Source of the DNA: Archegozetes longisetosus
Taxonomy: Eukaryota; Arthropoda; Arachnida; Sarcoptiformes; Trhypochthoniidae
Length of the DNA stretch: 64,000 bases
Reading direction: 5' to 3'
Assembly: GCA_018873245.2 (NCBI GenBank)
Contig: JAEMBT020000004.1
Span: 9,606,652 to 9,670,651, forward strand
Positions 38,409 through 51,547 of this stretch are shown piece by piece. How positions within the stretch are numbered: position 1 is the first letter of the stretch; every line of letters begins with the position of its first letter. The translations under genes and the position numbers were made by a program. Under the pieces are notes generated by a model, which did no database searches, had not been told where the DNA came from, and saw nothing but the letters and a program-made list of their open reading frames with translations.

Positions 38409-40088
38409 ATGTTCCGATTGAGTTTCCACCTCTAACTTGCATTTGCTTAATGTGAGAGTTGGCTTTATTATTAAAAACATGTACACCTATACGAATGTTA
38501 CAAATAAATTATATAATTATGTATAGGACTATTAGGGTTGCACAATATGGTATTGTAACAAGCACTTCTCTCTCTTTCAGTTTTCTATTACACTCTTAAC
38601 TGAATATCAATTGAATCGCTAACTTGTTGGCCATTTTTTCCATTGAGCAAATTATGTTTTTGAATTACCAATCGGCTTCTCAATTGATAGTATATCTACT
38701 GAACAAATATAAGTTTGTTTGTTATAATTTCTCACAATGAGTGAGCGAAAGGTAATATTTTCTCTTTTCTCTAAACAAATACACGTAAGTTTTATAAGAA
38801 GTATACATTAAGTCATGTATTGATGACAATCTAATCAATAATAATATGCTGAATAGAGGAATAACTAAACCACTGAACTGTAGTGTGCGTAGATATGAGA
38901 AATTGGTTGAAAACTGTTTAGATTATAGTAGAGTAGTGTTTGACTTTCTCACTTTGTTTATCCTAACAATATTTGCTTTATAACAAAAAAAGGTTCACCC
39001 ATAACAATGTGTTAATAATTGGACAAAAGGTGTAATGCGAGCAATTGAAGAATATAAAACTCGAGTATAATGTAATACATGCATTTCTATATCAAATGAC
39101 TACTGCCGGAAATTCAGACAACTCTCACTTGCACTGCCTTTTCAGAGTCTCACTAAATTATAAGGTTTTGATTTCCTGCTTTTATATTTCAAATTATCAA
39201 ACGGAACGGAAATCTTTACATATTATCATCATCGCCATCATCATCAACATTGCTATTCGCAACATTTGGGTAACTGAGGCGAGTTTCAACAACAACAGCG
39301 AACTAACCATTCAGTCTAAAACTGCAATATAGCATAACGGATAAGTTATAAAATTATGTGTTTTCGATCACTCCATACAGAAATTATTTTTTTAGTTTTT
39401 CCAAAAAATTGTTGTCTCGTTCGTTCGTTTGAGTCAATGCGCACCTGGCAGTCAACCAATTTTCAACCTTCAAACATAGATCAACTATACTATTATTTGT
39501 CACCAATCTTTTCTTCTTTTCTTCATGTTTTTCTTTTCTATTCACTCAATAACTCAATTTGTTTTAGCAAATCATCAACCGATGCATAATTGATCTAATC
39601 ATCTCTAGCTTTAGTTAGTCTAAAGTGAGATTTAAGATCAATCGATTTCAATCTAAATTCGATTCAGTTTTAGCCTGAATTTCGACTGAACAAAAGCTAA
39701 AAACATTGGAAAATTATTTTCTCACAGGTTTATGCACAAAAATGTTTGTCGACTGAAGGCATTGAGACTTTGGATACAATGAATTTATGCCAAATGAATG
39801 GAAGTGCCAATAGGATTGTGTTCCGCTAAATAATTTGTATAAATCGCGCGATCAGTTGATGTTACGCTATTAATTTGACGTTAAGTTAGTTATAATGAAA
39901 TATTTTTGAAAAAGGGGAATAATAGGAGTTTTAAATTAGTTTGTGTTGAGTGCAAGCAGGCGCGCATTATTTCTTCATGACAAAAACTCATCACCATTTC
40001 ATGATCCGTTAGTATAATTGAGCAAAACTGGCCGGATACGATTTTTTTACTCTGACTCCATTATTGCTGCTCTTGCTCTGCTCCTACT

Positions 40089-40138
40089 TTTATTATTGTC
40101 ATTATTATTATTGTTATTATTATTATTTTTACTATTGT
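40089..40138. repeat. (ATT)n-rich tract
   Basis: A run of ATT trinucleotides with GTT and GTC interruptions, about 50 bp, in the non-coding tract upstream of eyg. Confidence 0.85.
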
Positions 40139-41506
40139 AATAAACGCTCGGCTCAAATTTGATTGTCGCTAAGACTAATTTATGTTTCATTACTAGTCAG
40201 GAAATGCCTCCCAAAAAGTGAAAAACTATTCTTTCAAACAAATACCTTTTATATCGAAGCAGTTTTCAAAGTTAAGCATTAAGTGAGTTTTTCTTTCAAA
40301 AGCTTATGAAATGCGCGATCAAAACTCGTGGTTCTATTCTGGTACTATAGTAGAAAATTATAGATTACAATGTATAAGCACACGTTTATTAGGTGAAGAT
40401 TTGCTCAAATTTGTTTTCTCTCATTTATTTTCTGTAGTCTAGATGGAAAAACACTGTTTTCAACAATAATAAATTGACATTAAGCTGGAGTTGAAACCAA
40501 GTTGAAGCAATAACGCATTAATACGAAGTGTACCAAACAATAAATTAATTAAAAGCTATATAAATGCTATTTGTGCATCTGTTCTGCACATCTCATTCTA
40601 TTTTATTGCCTAATTAATTAAAGGCTCAAATGTTTAATAGTCTTAATTGTATGAAAAGCAGCTGGCAAAACATTGAGAAGTTTGTAAAAGTGATTCTGAA
40701 ACAAGTAGAAAGAGATTATTGGCTATGTTTGCAAAGTTGCAAAGTTAAGCATCAAGAATTATAGTGACCCGTAAAATGATAGGATAGCCATGAATTGCAA
40801 TTTAGGTACATTAGTGTTAGATTAAATGAGCCACTTTATTATTTAATAGATATATACAGCGATTGCTACCGTGCATTTCAACCTAAACATTAAACTTTTA
40901 CATAAGTAATGCTTGAGGCATAAATGATCGCGTTTCACATTTCAATTCGAGTCTTTGCCCCAAAGGCACTAATAAAGACGCCGCCAATCCTAATATGAAT
41001 TGTCGCCAAAGTAACGCACAACCATTTCTTCTTCAATCCCTACTATTTTCAATATTGACATTTATTGTTGAGAAACTAAATATTAAAAATATTTTTATCT
41101 ATCTTTAATATGGCTTATCTCTCCCCTTATGATTGCTTATGATTGCGTGTTGTAATTATCGCACTTTAATTAAAATGATTGACAAATTGCTTATTAGTTC
41201 AGTTGCATTTGGCAAAGAGAGCAATAGCTCAAAAGAAGATAATTTGTTAATAAACAGAATTGATTGAAGATTTTCAATACTGACTCACAAACAGAGCGAT
41301 AAAAGAGAACAAATTAGTCAGAGCCAGAAGCTTATTATCTTTAATACTATCAAAGCAATAATGTTTCCAGCAACAAAATCACCATTTCTTACTAGCTAGT
41401 CAAGACAATTTGATTGACGAATTGGTTTATAGCGAGAACGCTCAAACTTCACTAAACCTGAATGTTTTGCGCAGCCCATACACTACACTATAGTGTTCTC
41501 AGTGTT

Positions 41507-41640
41507 ACATCAGTATTACCTTATAATCAGTATTACTCTATATCAGTATTACTCTATATCAGCATTGCCCGAAATCAGTATTACCCGAAATCAGTATTAC
41601 CCGAAATCAGTATTACCCGAAATCAGCACTACTTCAAATC
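41507..41640. repeat. 16-bp tandem array (ATCAGTATTACCCGAA)
   Basis: About eight units of 16 bp. The first units read ATCAGTATTACTCTAT and the later ones ATCAGTATTACCCGAA, so two subtypes lie side by side. It is open in two plus-strand frames only because the unit contains no stop in those phases. Confidence 0.92.
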
Positions 41641-44465
41641 ATCTTAACTATCACTTTGTATTACAATACATCATATATAATTAATGCATATCTCTTGCTT
41701 AACTTGCAAACAATCCAGATTTACAAACACAATGCTATTAACGCCCGTCACCACTAACTTAATAACAAATATATCAATCAGTGTTTGATGGTTTGAGAAA
41801 TGCAATTAAACTAATTATTGACAAATTATCTACTGCTCTGTTTTCAGTCGTCAATCAAAGTTGTACTTAACCAGGTTTCACAGCCCACAAACTGAATTAC
41901 CAATCTGTAATCTAACCACTAAAACTTATCTTAAATCACTATGTTTTCAAGTTGAAATCTGTTTATTAACAATTTATCCTCAATAAATGATCTTTCATTG
42001 CTAACTAGCTTTAGTCACTCATATATCATTAAGTTAGTTCGCAACAGTTAAATCAGATTATCTGTGCCGAAGTATTGAACTTTTAGCTAAATCTTTTCCT
42101 AATACAAATTTACTTATCAAGTCTACTAAACTATAACAACAAACATCCGTGAAACCCCAATCAATCTCTTACTTCTTACGCATTTCAATGATTGGTTCAT
42201 TAAATCTTAATTGGCTTAATTAATCAGTACATAAGTTCAATGGGTTTTTACGAATCCTTGGTATTTGATTTGAAGGTGACTCAACTTCTATTTTGTTAAA
42301 TATTTTTTTATTAATTGCAAATTGACATGAGCCAAAAGCCGACAAAAATGTTATCTTCAATAGTAAACTAAGAAAATACAGAAAAATAAAGTCTCAGTCA
42401 AACTCAGTATTCATTGAAATCTATTCTAAACATGTTTACCAAAATACATCAATCTTTTTCATTAGTCGAATAGTTTGAATGAAACAAAGAGCTCAAGTGA
42501 TTATAGAGGATAATGTGATAGTTTATTGCAAGTAAGAAATATTTCAGTTTTTAAGTATGCTAGAGATTCAGTGAAGTAAGTATTGGATGGCTTCACGATT
42601 TGGTCATTCAATATATCTACTTATAAGTAATAATGCCTATTAAAGTGATGCTTTGCTACCTGCAAAACCTGTAATATACTGGCAAAATATAGGTTCTCCT
42701 AGTCATAGGTAACATATGATATAAACACTAACATTCGCAGATACAATTCTCTCCTTAACTCTCTTTCATATTTTTTCAATTCTCTCAATTACAGACTATA
42801 GCTTTGAAACCGCGCAAAAAATGCTCAAATGCTCAACACTGCCGCTTATTGATTCACTAAACTTGACGTGTTATAGAAATTGAGTCCTAATAAGGTAGGT
42901 TTCCCTCAATATATACTTATAAAGCAGGATAAATAAGTCCAGTTTTTATTGATTTGACATCGCCTGTCACATAATTAAATATATCGAATGTATGTTTGAG
43001 AGAACCGTTAAATCTTTATGACTAATATGAAGGTTAAGACTTATAGTCCAACATAAAAGACGCGATAATCACACTGAAGAAAAAATAATATTGAGAATAT
43101 TGGTTGGGTATAAGTTTACAATGAGTCAAATTTTCTAATATATTTTTCATTCAGTAGCGATAGGTCCCGTATGCTCTTATGTTTGCCAACCGCCTGTAGT
43201 GCTACCCAACTGTTTATCCCACAGAATAGCACTTAACCTTTGACACTCACAGGAATAGCTTCGATATATCTACTTGAAAATTCCAATTGATTTGTGAGAA
43301 AAAAGGAAAGTCGTTCTGTTCGATGCACTGATCGAATTAATAAGAATAAAAAGATTGTTTTTTCATAGGCTTTGTTGGTTAGGGTCGGTGGCAAATCAAA
43401 CAAAAGTAAGAGCAAAAAACATTCCTATAATCGTGTATTGTTAATAGAATATTAGCAGGATTAGGAAAGATTCACGATTTCGCTTGGCTAGAGATATATT
43501 GGAGAAGTGTTGTTAGAAGTTTTAGTTGTGTTTAGCTGAGGTTTGGAGGTGAAGTGGATGGCAATTTTTAATTAATTTGCTCAATTTATTGTGCATGATT
43601 GCCCATTTCTGACTCGTAATAATAATGGCTTGAAATGGGCAGTAATAACAAGCTTAGGCATAAGCCCACCCACACATTGATTGCAATAGTTTATTAATTA
43701 ATTTGTTGGGCAATTTGTTGCGTGATTGCTATTTTAAAAACTAGTATCGCATTCGAATGTCCCTTTTGATCCCGGACATCAACAAACAATATACACACTA
43801 TTACCGCCAACTACAACTTGTTTCTCATTTGCGGATTGCATTCCATGACTTTATACGAATTAAATATTAATACTAATGGCAATGGTATTAATATATTGAA
43901 TGTACTGCATAAAAAATAATTAATCAATGCTTGCAAGTAAAACCTTTATTGTTAGCTATTAGCTAGGAATGAGCGCAACCTTAGACTTAATCTTAAGACA
44001 AAGATGATTGGGGTTGGTAAAGAAAATCATTATATTTTAATAAGCAAGGTGCGAGAAATTAGAAAATTACTAAATCTTTTAACCTTCCATCCATTCAATT
44101 GCAATTCATAAGCAAATCTCCACTTTTCAAACACATTCATTATTGTGCACCCAATCAATGTTTACAATAAAAGCCAGTAATCAAATCATGTAATCGCTAC
44201 CAGAAAAGGTCAACAGTTGATAAATCGTAACAGTTTAACAATTGATAGTAAATTAATATAATCAGTTCTCTAATGAAAATGATAAATAAAGGAACAATTG
44301 CATTTTCGGCGAATGGTTTCTATTTGAAAGGCTCAGGTTTGTATGCATGGCAAGCAAAAGATTAATTATCGTCACAAACATATAATAGAATAGAAGAAAC
44401 CAATAGATGAGAAAAGAAATTTTTGCTTTTATTTTTTCCAACATCTATAGAGATGAGCATAAAAG

Positions 44466-44513
44466 GAGCAAAGAGAGCTGCTCAAAGAGAGCTGCTCAAT
44501 AAGAGCTACTCAA
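44466..44513. repeat. Short imperfect repeat (AGAGAGCTGCTCAA)
   Basis: Three imperfect copies of (A)AGAGAGCTGCTCAA or AAGAGCTACTCAA, about 14-15 bp each. Confidence 0.8.
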
Positions 44514-45230
44514 TCAAAAAATAAGCTCAATCAATGAGGGTGGCCAACATTGGACCACAAACGGCCACTACTTTTAGCTACTCTTAGCTGCACTCAATGC
44601 TCCGATACAATAATTCTCTCTCTAAAGTTTTGTTTGATTGACACATAATTTGGTTTTTATTTTGATTTGATAATTTGCTCCATTGGTGGTCTGACTAGAA
44701 GTTAAAGAGAACTGAGCAATGTTAGCAATTCAGTGCTATAACTTTGCTTGATCGACTAAAAAGTGTGCAACACTCGGCCAATGTTTGTAGATATAAAAAA
44801 AACTTAAGAAACAGGGGGTATGCACTTATGATGGTATTTCTTTATGGTGTGCACAATATATATAAAAGTTTAGTCACTATAGAAATCATGTCAGGCAATT
44901 AAGGTAAGTCTGTTGGATACCTTTCAAATAACATGCATTTACAGATGAAACACGATCAGAGGCGCTCAAAATTGACTCTTCATCTTATTATTGCATAATC
45001 TTTGAATCTAAAGTATTTCGATTAACTGAATAACATTCATAGATGAAAGATTATACTGCATGAGATACAGGAACGCGTCAATTATAAGATAATACTGATG
45101 AAAAACCCGGAAATTCAACTAATTTAAATAATTAATTCATTAGAAAAATCATCAGAACTTATTATATTTTCATAGTTTCGCTTTAAGCGCTTTTAATTAA
45201 AAGAAGAAAAAAACTTAATTGAAAACTTAC

Positions 45231-45368
45231 CAAAGAGCGAGCTTTTGTAATGTGAGTGAGCGCTGATGCGGAGCTTTCGATACCAAAACTCAAAGCGCTG
45301 TTGAATCAATGCAAATTTCAGGTATTTCTAATTGAAAAACTTGATCAACGCTTAACGCGTTATATAAT
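45231..45368 (-). promoter_or_regulatory. Candidate TATA promoter and noncoding leader exon (eyg?)
   Basis: On the minus strand, ATTATATAACGCG places a TATATAA at 45366-45360. About 33 nt downstream is a TCAAT that could serve as an initiator (A at 45333). The following 103 nt are less AT-rich than the surroundings, contain no ATG, and end in CTTTG|GTAAGTTTTC, a near-consensus donor at 45230. The nearest minus-strand gene with an acceptor in front of its start codon is eyg (acceptor at 33978). I infer that this is its distal first exon. The linkage is not shown by sequence alone. Confidence 0.45.
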
Positions 45369-45955
45369 GTTTGGCCAAAGAAGACCGGCCTAAGAGTTTG
45401 TTAAGGTTTTGAAATAAAATAAAGGCAAACATGAACTTGTTAGATGTTATAGACTCAATTCAAGCTCTTGGGTCGGGTAAGCATCAGCTCAACTAAATAA
45501 GGGGTGGAAATGCGCAGAGACTCGCTGCGCACGATCACAAGCGAGTCCTGATCGCTAATGTCCATTGCATTCGGGATAATTCAGATCCGCCTCTTCTATA
45601 TTAATGACAATACCAACTGATGGGAAGAAACTTATTAAATGAGATGGAAATACATGTAAATTCTAACGATTCAATACTCCAAACATAGCGTATCAAATGT
45701 ATGAATTATTATATGATAATGAATTTTATGGTCGATCACAAAACATGCACACCATTCAGAATAAGTTACTTTATTACTAAACTTACTAAAAGACCAGATA
45801 TGAGAAGAAGAAAGTTTTTATTGAATTCTATTAACTTATTTTTCTCTTACTATGATTAAACCGTAAAGAGTTTGGTGCAAAGCGCTAAAATGATTAAACT
45901 TTTATAATGATTAGTACAATAATGACATAGCGTAGATATTTGACAGCATGTACAG

Positions 45956-46028
45956 AGGTATAGTTGCGAGTCGTATATACAGGTATAGTCGCGAATCGTA
46001 TAAACGTATAGTCGCTTGTCATATGTAC
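45956..46028. repeat. 25-bp tandem repeat (GTATAGTCGCGAATCGTATA)
   Basis: Three imperfect copies of a unit close to AGGTATAGTCGCGAATCGTATA with small differences. The CG-containing core is unusual in this AT-rich sequence. Confidence 0.85.
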
Positions 46029-46760
46029 GCTATTCGCCTACTCTGTTAAGCAAAAAGTATTAAAATAAGTTTTATATGACTTATACATCTAACTCATTGT
46101 TCAGCACAAACCTATACCAGTATACAGTTTTACTTTATTATTAACGTTAATAACATTATTTTCATTATTATGCAGTCAATGATTCAAAATGTCGCGTTTG
46201 TCACGACATGATCGAAATTGTAGCTTAAGTTAGCTTTTTTCATATCAACTATTATTCTATGCACAGTATAATGAATGCAATGCTGAACATCGAATTATTA
46301 ATGAGACTCCTTGTTTGCCAGTAGTCAATACTCTATAATATAATGTGTTATAAGTTCATTAATACACTATTTTTCAATACATTTGCCGTTACGCCCCATT
46401 CAATGACAATTCAATGATTTAAAGTCTTAATATTATTATTGAAGAGCTGATGCATTTATTATTGCACAGCTCTCACCATAAGTCAGTTTCCATATAATAC
46501 AAAACAAGGCCTACACTAACTATTTAATTGTCGAAAAAGACTAAATTGTCAACTAATTAATGATAACTATTATCTGGCACCAAATGCGTCAAACTTTATT
46601 AGTACTTAACTGGCTATACAAAACAGTTTAGTTAATAAATGTCTCATCTATTACAACTTATGGCTATTGTTTGCATTCAAGTGTGATTCCCTGATTGCTA
46701 ATTCCGATAAACTGTTTCAAACTGTTTGCAACTGTTTTTTCTAAGGCTTCCTTTTATTGT

Positions 46761-46822
46761 CCGATAAATTGTTATCTTTTTCCAACTAATAAATTGTTAT
46801 CTTTTTCAAACTAATAAATTGT
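46761..46822. repeat. 25-bp tandem repeat (AATAAATTGTTATCTTTTTC)
   Basis: Two full copies and one partial copy of a 25-bp unit that begins AATAAATTGTTATC and ends CAACT or AAACT. Confidence 0.85.
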
Positions 46823-48637
46823 GTAGGAAGTGACCACTACAGGCGGTCGTCTGTCTGATCGAATAAACAAGAGAAAAGTTTATTGAAACGCATAAATATC
46901 TGCATGTTCCACAACATGACTGTATGATTGAAAATGCATCACTACTGTAACTATGATTGAGTGGGGCTCAGCCGAATCAGTGACTTACCAATCCATTCTT
47001 TACCGTTCATTCTTTAATAATACATCCTAAACCTATCCAACAATTGCCATTCGCATCAATTTTCTCTCTAATTAACTGTCATTTTTGGGTATCCACATAA
47101 CAACTCAATAATTAGCAGATCTCTTCTCTTTGCTGTTTATGTTTTACTAGTTTTTAAGTAGGTTTAGATCTTTTTTAAATCAAATATCTTAGCCATACAG
47201 ACGGATTTGATGAAAGGTAACGATGAGAGTGAAATGCAATCAAAGATTATCCTTAGTACTTATTTTGATGGCTTTAATCTAATACTGAAAAATAACTTAA
47301 CTATTCTCTCTCAGACTAAGTTGTGATGCCTTAAAAGTGCTCCAATACCTTATTGATCGTCTTCTTTACTCAACTATATCTCCAATATCTCATTATAATG
47401 TCAGTCAAAATTGTTGCATCTGTTCTGATCCAAATGAGAAATTATAACTCAATTAACAACTAACCTTGCTTCAAACTAATTATTATCCAAACATATAATT
47501 ATGTGAATGCTTCAGACCATCAAACACATTATAAACACTTCTTGCATGTGTAAATTAGTTCAACTAAATTACTTAATTTCAAATTACAATCTATGATTAA
47601 GTTTTATTAAACATCAACTTCACTACAATTGAAATATTTAACAGTAATTATTTTCAGTTCATTTCTACAGATGTTTTTCATTAAGTTTGATCATATATTT
47701 GAATCATTAAAAGGATGAATTGTATGAACTCAATAGAAAGCAAATTGACTCATAAAAATAGTCAACTCTTCTATTACTAATTACACTAATTTTAAAATTC
47801 ATTATTTCAAGAATCTCTCTAATTATGTTATTATTATTATGTTCCTTTAGTTTTATATCATATAGTCTAATAATTGACTATTGTATTAGCTTTAAGTGAG
47901 TAGAAGTTTTCTACAATAACTTCAATAATATGAAAATTGAAGCATAGTCATAATGAACAGTTCTATCTATTTATAGTTCGCTAATGAGGGTTCGTGTTAA
48001 CTTTCACCTTGCTGTTATTTATAAATCATTCAACATTGAAAACAGTGTTCACTTTTAAACGATAAAACTTTTATTAGAGATTTATCGGTGAAATATCCAT
48101 TTTCGATCAAGTTTGTGATGGTTTCGTAATAAGTGTCTTCACAAGTAAGTTGATTATAAGCAATACTTGTACGAGCTTGTAAGTAAGAGAAGCAATCATC
48201 AAAATCTCACTTTACTTTGTCGAATACTCAACCAATGAAAAAGTAATTCACAATTAATTCATATGTTTTTACATTAGTAACAGTAAAATTGCTTCATAAT
48301 TGGATGAATGGTCTGAAAGATGTTTGACTATGAAAATTGAGGTTCAACAATGGTTAACACTTATTTGGATTCCGAATATAACTGAATTCTTATTGTTCAG
48401 TGAGTCTGTCTTATCTCTCAGCCAAAAGATTAAACTAAAGGTTTATATTTGCCACAAATATAAAGACTTTGATTTATTTCAAATGAAACCATTAAGTTTT
48501 ATGTTCAATATTTTGTTAACTAAATTATATATTTTTGTAGAATAATATAAACTTTTGTTCAAACTTAGTCAATCCATTCACGAACTGAATCAAACTCTTC
48601 TTTGTTTTCTTCCAAACTATATTCTCTCTCAATGCAA

Positions 48638-48857
48638 CTAATTGTTGTGCGATCGCTCAATTTCGTGAATCTTCACTTCAAATTCATTCCAAAGCATCAA
48701 TTTATTTATCAAAACGTATGATTTCGTTAACAACTTTTCAAACAACTTCTGCCTTCTATTTATGGGTTCATCCGAATAAGTCAGGAAAAAGTGGATAAAC
48801 TTCTCATTTTGACTCAAATCTATCAAAAAAGGCTTTAATGGTATGTCTGGAACCGCA
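48638..48857 (-). CDS. Orphan terminal exon, unknown protein
   Basis: CTTTTCAG at 48858-48865 is a good acceptor, followed by 72 open codons and a TAG. The peptide looks like a real protein end: AVPDIPLKPFLIDLSQNEKF, then a Phe/Leu-rich helix, QKLFEKLLTKSYVLINKLML and NEFEVKIHEIERSHNN, i.e. alternating charged and hydrophobic residues. It needs two bases of a codon from the preceding exon. I found no convincing upstream partner. A short ATG frame at 49279-49261 (MNSSFSG, donor GTAAGA) is in the wrong phase for direct joining. Family not recognised. It may be the last exon of a gene with small exons in 48.9-51.5 kb, or a fragment. Confidence 0.35.
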
Positions 48858-48998
48858 CTGAAAAGTGAGACATGACATGAGTGTGAATATTGATCAATTT
48901 AGTCATAATATGACATAATATATGTTTTGAAAGACTGTTTTTCCAATTTTCAATTTTCAAATGTTTTCATATATAAAACATTGCCAGTAAATTATAGG

Positions 48999-49059
48999 AT
49001 TAAAGAATTACTGTTCAATATTAAAGAATTAATGTTCAACATTAAAGAATTAACGTTGA
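48999..49059. repeat. 20-bp tandem repeat (ATTAAAGAATTAATGTTCAA)
   Basis: Three copies with single-base differences (ACTGTTCAAT, ATGTTCAAC, ACGTTGAAG endings). Confidence 0.9.
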
Positions 49060-51518
49060 AGCCGACAAAACTAAGCTTGCGTCAACGATGATTTATATGC
49101 TCAGGTTGTAATCAATTAAATACATTAGACTGTGAAGAGTCAGTCACTACGCGTACGAATTGGTCTGGTTTACAACTAAAATGATTAACTATTATAGTTA
49201 TACTAATATATCATATTTCAAATAACATCAAATAACAAGTCTTCCTTAATTACTTCTTACCGCTAAACGAACTATTCATGAGTTAGTGTCAGATTGAAAT
49301 TAATTTATATCTAATATTTAAAGCTTTTATCGGATTTAATTATCTCTGAAGAAAAATTGCAACTAATCATTGTTTCATGTATAAGATGTACAAAATTAAC
49401 AATTAGTTAAACTGCAACTGAATACGCAGCTGATAATAACATAGTGTGCAAGTTATTAAATATCGTATAATTTCGGTATCATTTACCATCTTTAACGATG
49501 CCTTATTAAAAGGTGCGGTCAGATCCGATGTTATAGTTGCTGAGTTTGCTCGCACCCATCCAGTGCTAATTGCAATAACGAGACAAACCAGGACTACAGC
49601 TCAGCACTAGAGGTGTGTCTCCTTCGTGTAAAAATATTTAACACGATTTCTCTTCTTTTCCTACTATTATTTTCCCAAAGTCCCAACCGATCTTTTCTAA
49701 CCACAAATATTGCTGCTTTCTCTTCAAGAGGAGGATCAACTTTTGGCACGTCTTTCAATATTCATTGGTAATAGAGAATGGATCGAGTGTTTGGACAATG
49801 ACCTCAAAGCTATATGATATGAGCATCGCTTAAGGTTTTTGGTAACTTTTAGACAACTTATCGCAAACATCCAGAAAAAGGCGGAGGTGTTAGAGGGGGT
49901 GTGATTAGGAATGAATGCTTGCTCTTATGTGAGCGCTAAGCGATCTTCTTGGAATCTCAATTGGTGCCATTGTTGCTGAAATAATATAAAAGATCAGCAA
50001 AGCTTTGTAATTTATTGTGGAAATCTGATCCGACGATAACACCAAATAGTGCTCGACCAGACATTAAAATATCATTAACACTGAATATCGCCTCTCAAAA
50101 AGGTGTCTGAAAACGGAGGGAAAGGTATCTAATGGAGGGAAAGAGACGCATCAAATATTTCAATTCTTACAACATAACAGTTTTCAATATGATTTTCTCC
50201 TCTTTATTCATAATAGACACTCATAATCGTGACCCTACAATCTTCTTGATTAACTTTATAAGTAATAAATGCATCAAATTTCATTCACGATTCCCTATAT
50301 TTCATTTGTGCTGTAAGTCTAATGCAGTCTTTGTAATACTTCCTTCTTTTTAGGCAACGTTTTTCCAACATTGCTTCTTATACAAGCTTTCTATTGACTT
50401 TCTCTATGCATCTTAACTATGTTTACAATCGCTGGTCACTACATTGCACTGCTTTGCAATTTTAGAGAATATCAATCAATTTTGACCAAAGTATCACCTG
50501 CTCGTGGCCCCAATTCACGCTTGTAGTGAGAACATGCCTCAAGCAACCAATAATGAAGAGCTACTACTCTTATATACAATCTATAGTAGTCTAATAGATG
50601 AGTAGATGCACAGTCTTAACTAGAAGACAAAGCTCGCAAATTACAATCTGTTGGTAACACCAAAACACCCATTCAGTGATAGATTGGTGCTCATAGTTGC
50701 AAATTGTCGCCTCACCACTCGCTTCATTACTTTGGCTCAATTATAGATTTGAAATTGCTAGTAAACAAGTTCCAACACGAGCAGTTCTCAGTTTTTTAAA
50801 CTTTCAATATTTGTTCATTCACTTCATCACTTCTCCCGTTTATTTATGGCTAAATATTTTTATTATTTATTTCAAATTCAAGCAATCATGTCATTAAAAT
50901 TTATGATCATTCGTATAAAGGTATCCAAATTGCTATAATTAATAATAATTTTAAGAATTATTAGAAATTAAAAATCAAATTACTGTCCAATAATCTGAAG
51001 AACTTTGTTGATTAACTGCACTTAAAACACTATTTATCTTCCTTACATTTGATTAGAGAAATTGTTATTAATAGAAATGCTTCAAGATTATACCTGACAT
51101 AATAATTTGACTTTTAATTCATTGCAACATTTTCTGATAAAAATCAGCTCAACGTATTAACTCATTTCAAACACATACTTCTAAATCTTACAACTTAGCC
51201 CCTTCTCAAATGTTATGACATTTGTTCCAAAACCTTCATTTGCATTTCACAAATTCAGTTCATCTAGAAGTCCCTTCAAACTATGATTACTCGATAAATA
51301 TGCAGAAGACCTTAATTTAAGTTTTCAAAATTTTTTACATAACGATATTTTGAATAACTAATTATGAAAAATACTTATAGTTAGATTTGGTGAGTTTCAT
51401 AAGTTATATGAAACTCATGAGCAACAATTCAGACGTCTTTGGTCTCAATGAGATGAGCTTTCCTTAAAGTGATTTAATTTTTGCAAAATAACCTATTTAC
51501 GCTGAAGGTCTGTTACTT
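49060..51518. other. Non-coding or unresolved
   Basis: Local patches around 49.5-50.1 kb are less AT-rich than the surroundings (for example near 49510-49620 and 49860-50060), but no frame extends with recognisable protein similarity. I could not define exons here. Confidence 0.5.
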
Positions 51519-51524
51519 TTTATT
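51519..51524 (-). terminator. Polyadenylation signal of the serine protease
   Basis: A minus-strand AATAAA lies 23 nt downstream of the protease stop codon, a normal position for a polyA signal. Confidence 0.6.
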
Positions 51525-51547
51525 CTAAATCTGAGCTCTTGTCACGA

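Larger units (their letters stand above)
33980..45230. other. Large non-coding tract, probable first intron of eyg
   Basis: About 11 kb without a supportable exon. It contains a (GA)n tract with decayed copies (36042-36110), a CTAT run (38381-38408), an ATT-rich run (40089-40138) and a 16-bp tandem array (41507-41640). If the leader exon at 45231-45333 belongs to eyg, this is its first intron and the likely home of regulatory elements. A hydrophobic open frame at 35472-35777 (minus) has no recognisable homology and no splice support. Confidence 0.5.
45400..48637. other. Non-coding, with short tandem repeats
   Basis: No supportable gene. Repeats include three 25-bp copies at 45956-46028 and two to three 25-bp copies at 46761-46822. 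A plus-strand open frame at 48300-48545 shows no motif or splice structure. Confidence 0.55.

Noticed and set aside
49500..50100. Less AT-rich patch suggesting a retroelement or exon
   Set aside because: Short plus-strand stretches read as protein (for example VRSDVIVAEFARTHP) but stop quickly and do not join to anything. The suspected terminal inverted repeat (CAGATCCGATGTTATAG versus CTGATCCGACGATAAC) is in the wrong relative orientation to be convincing.
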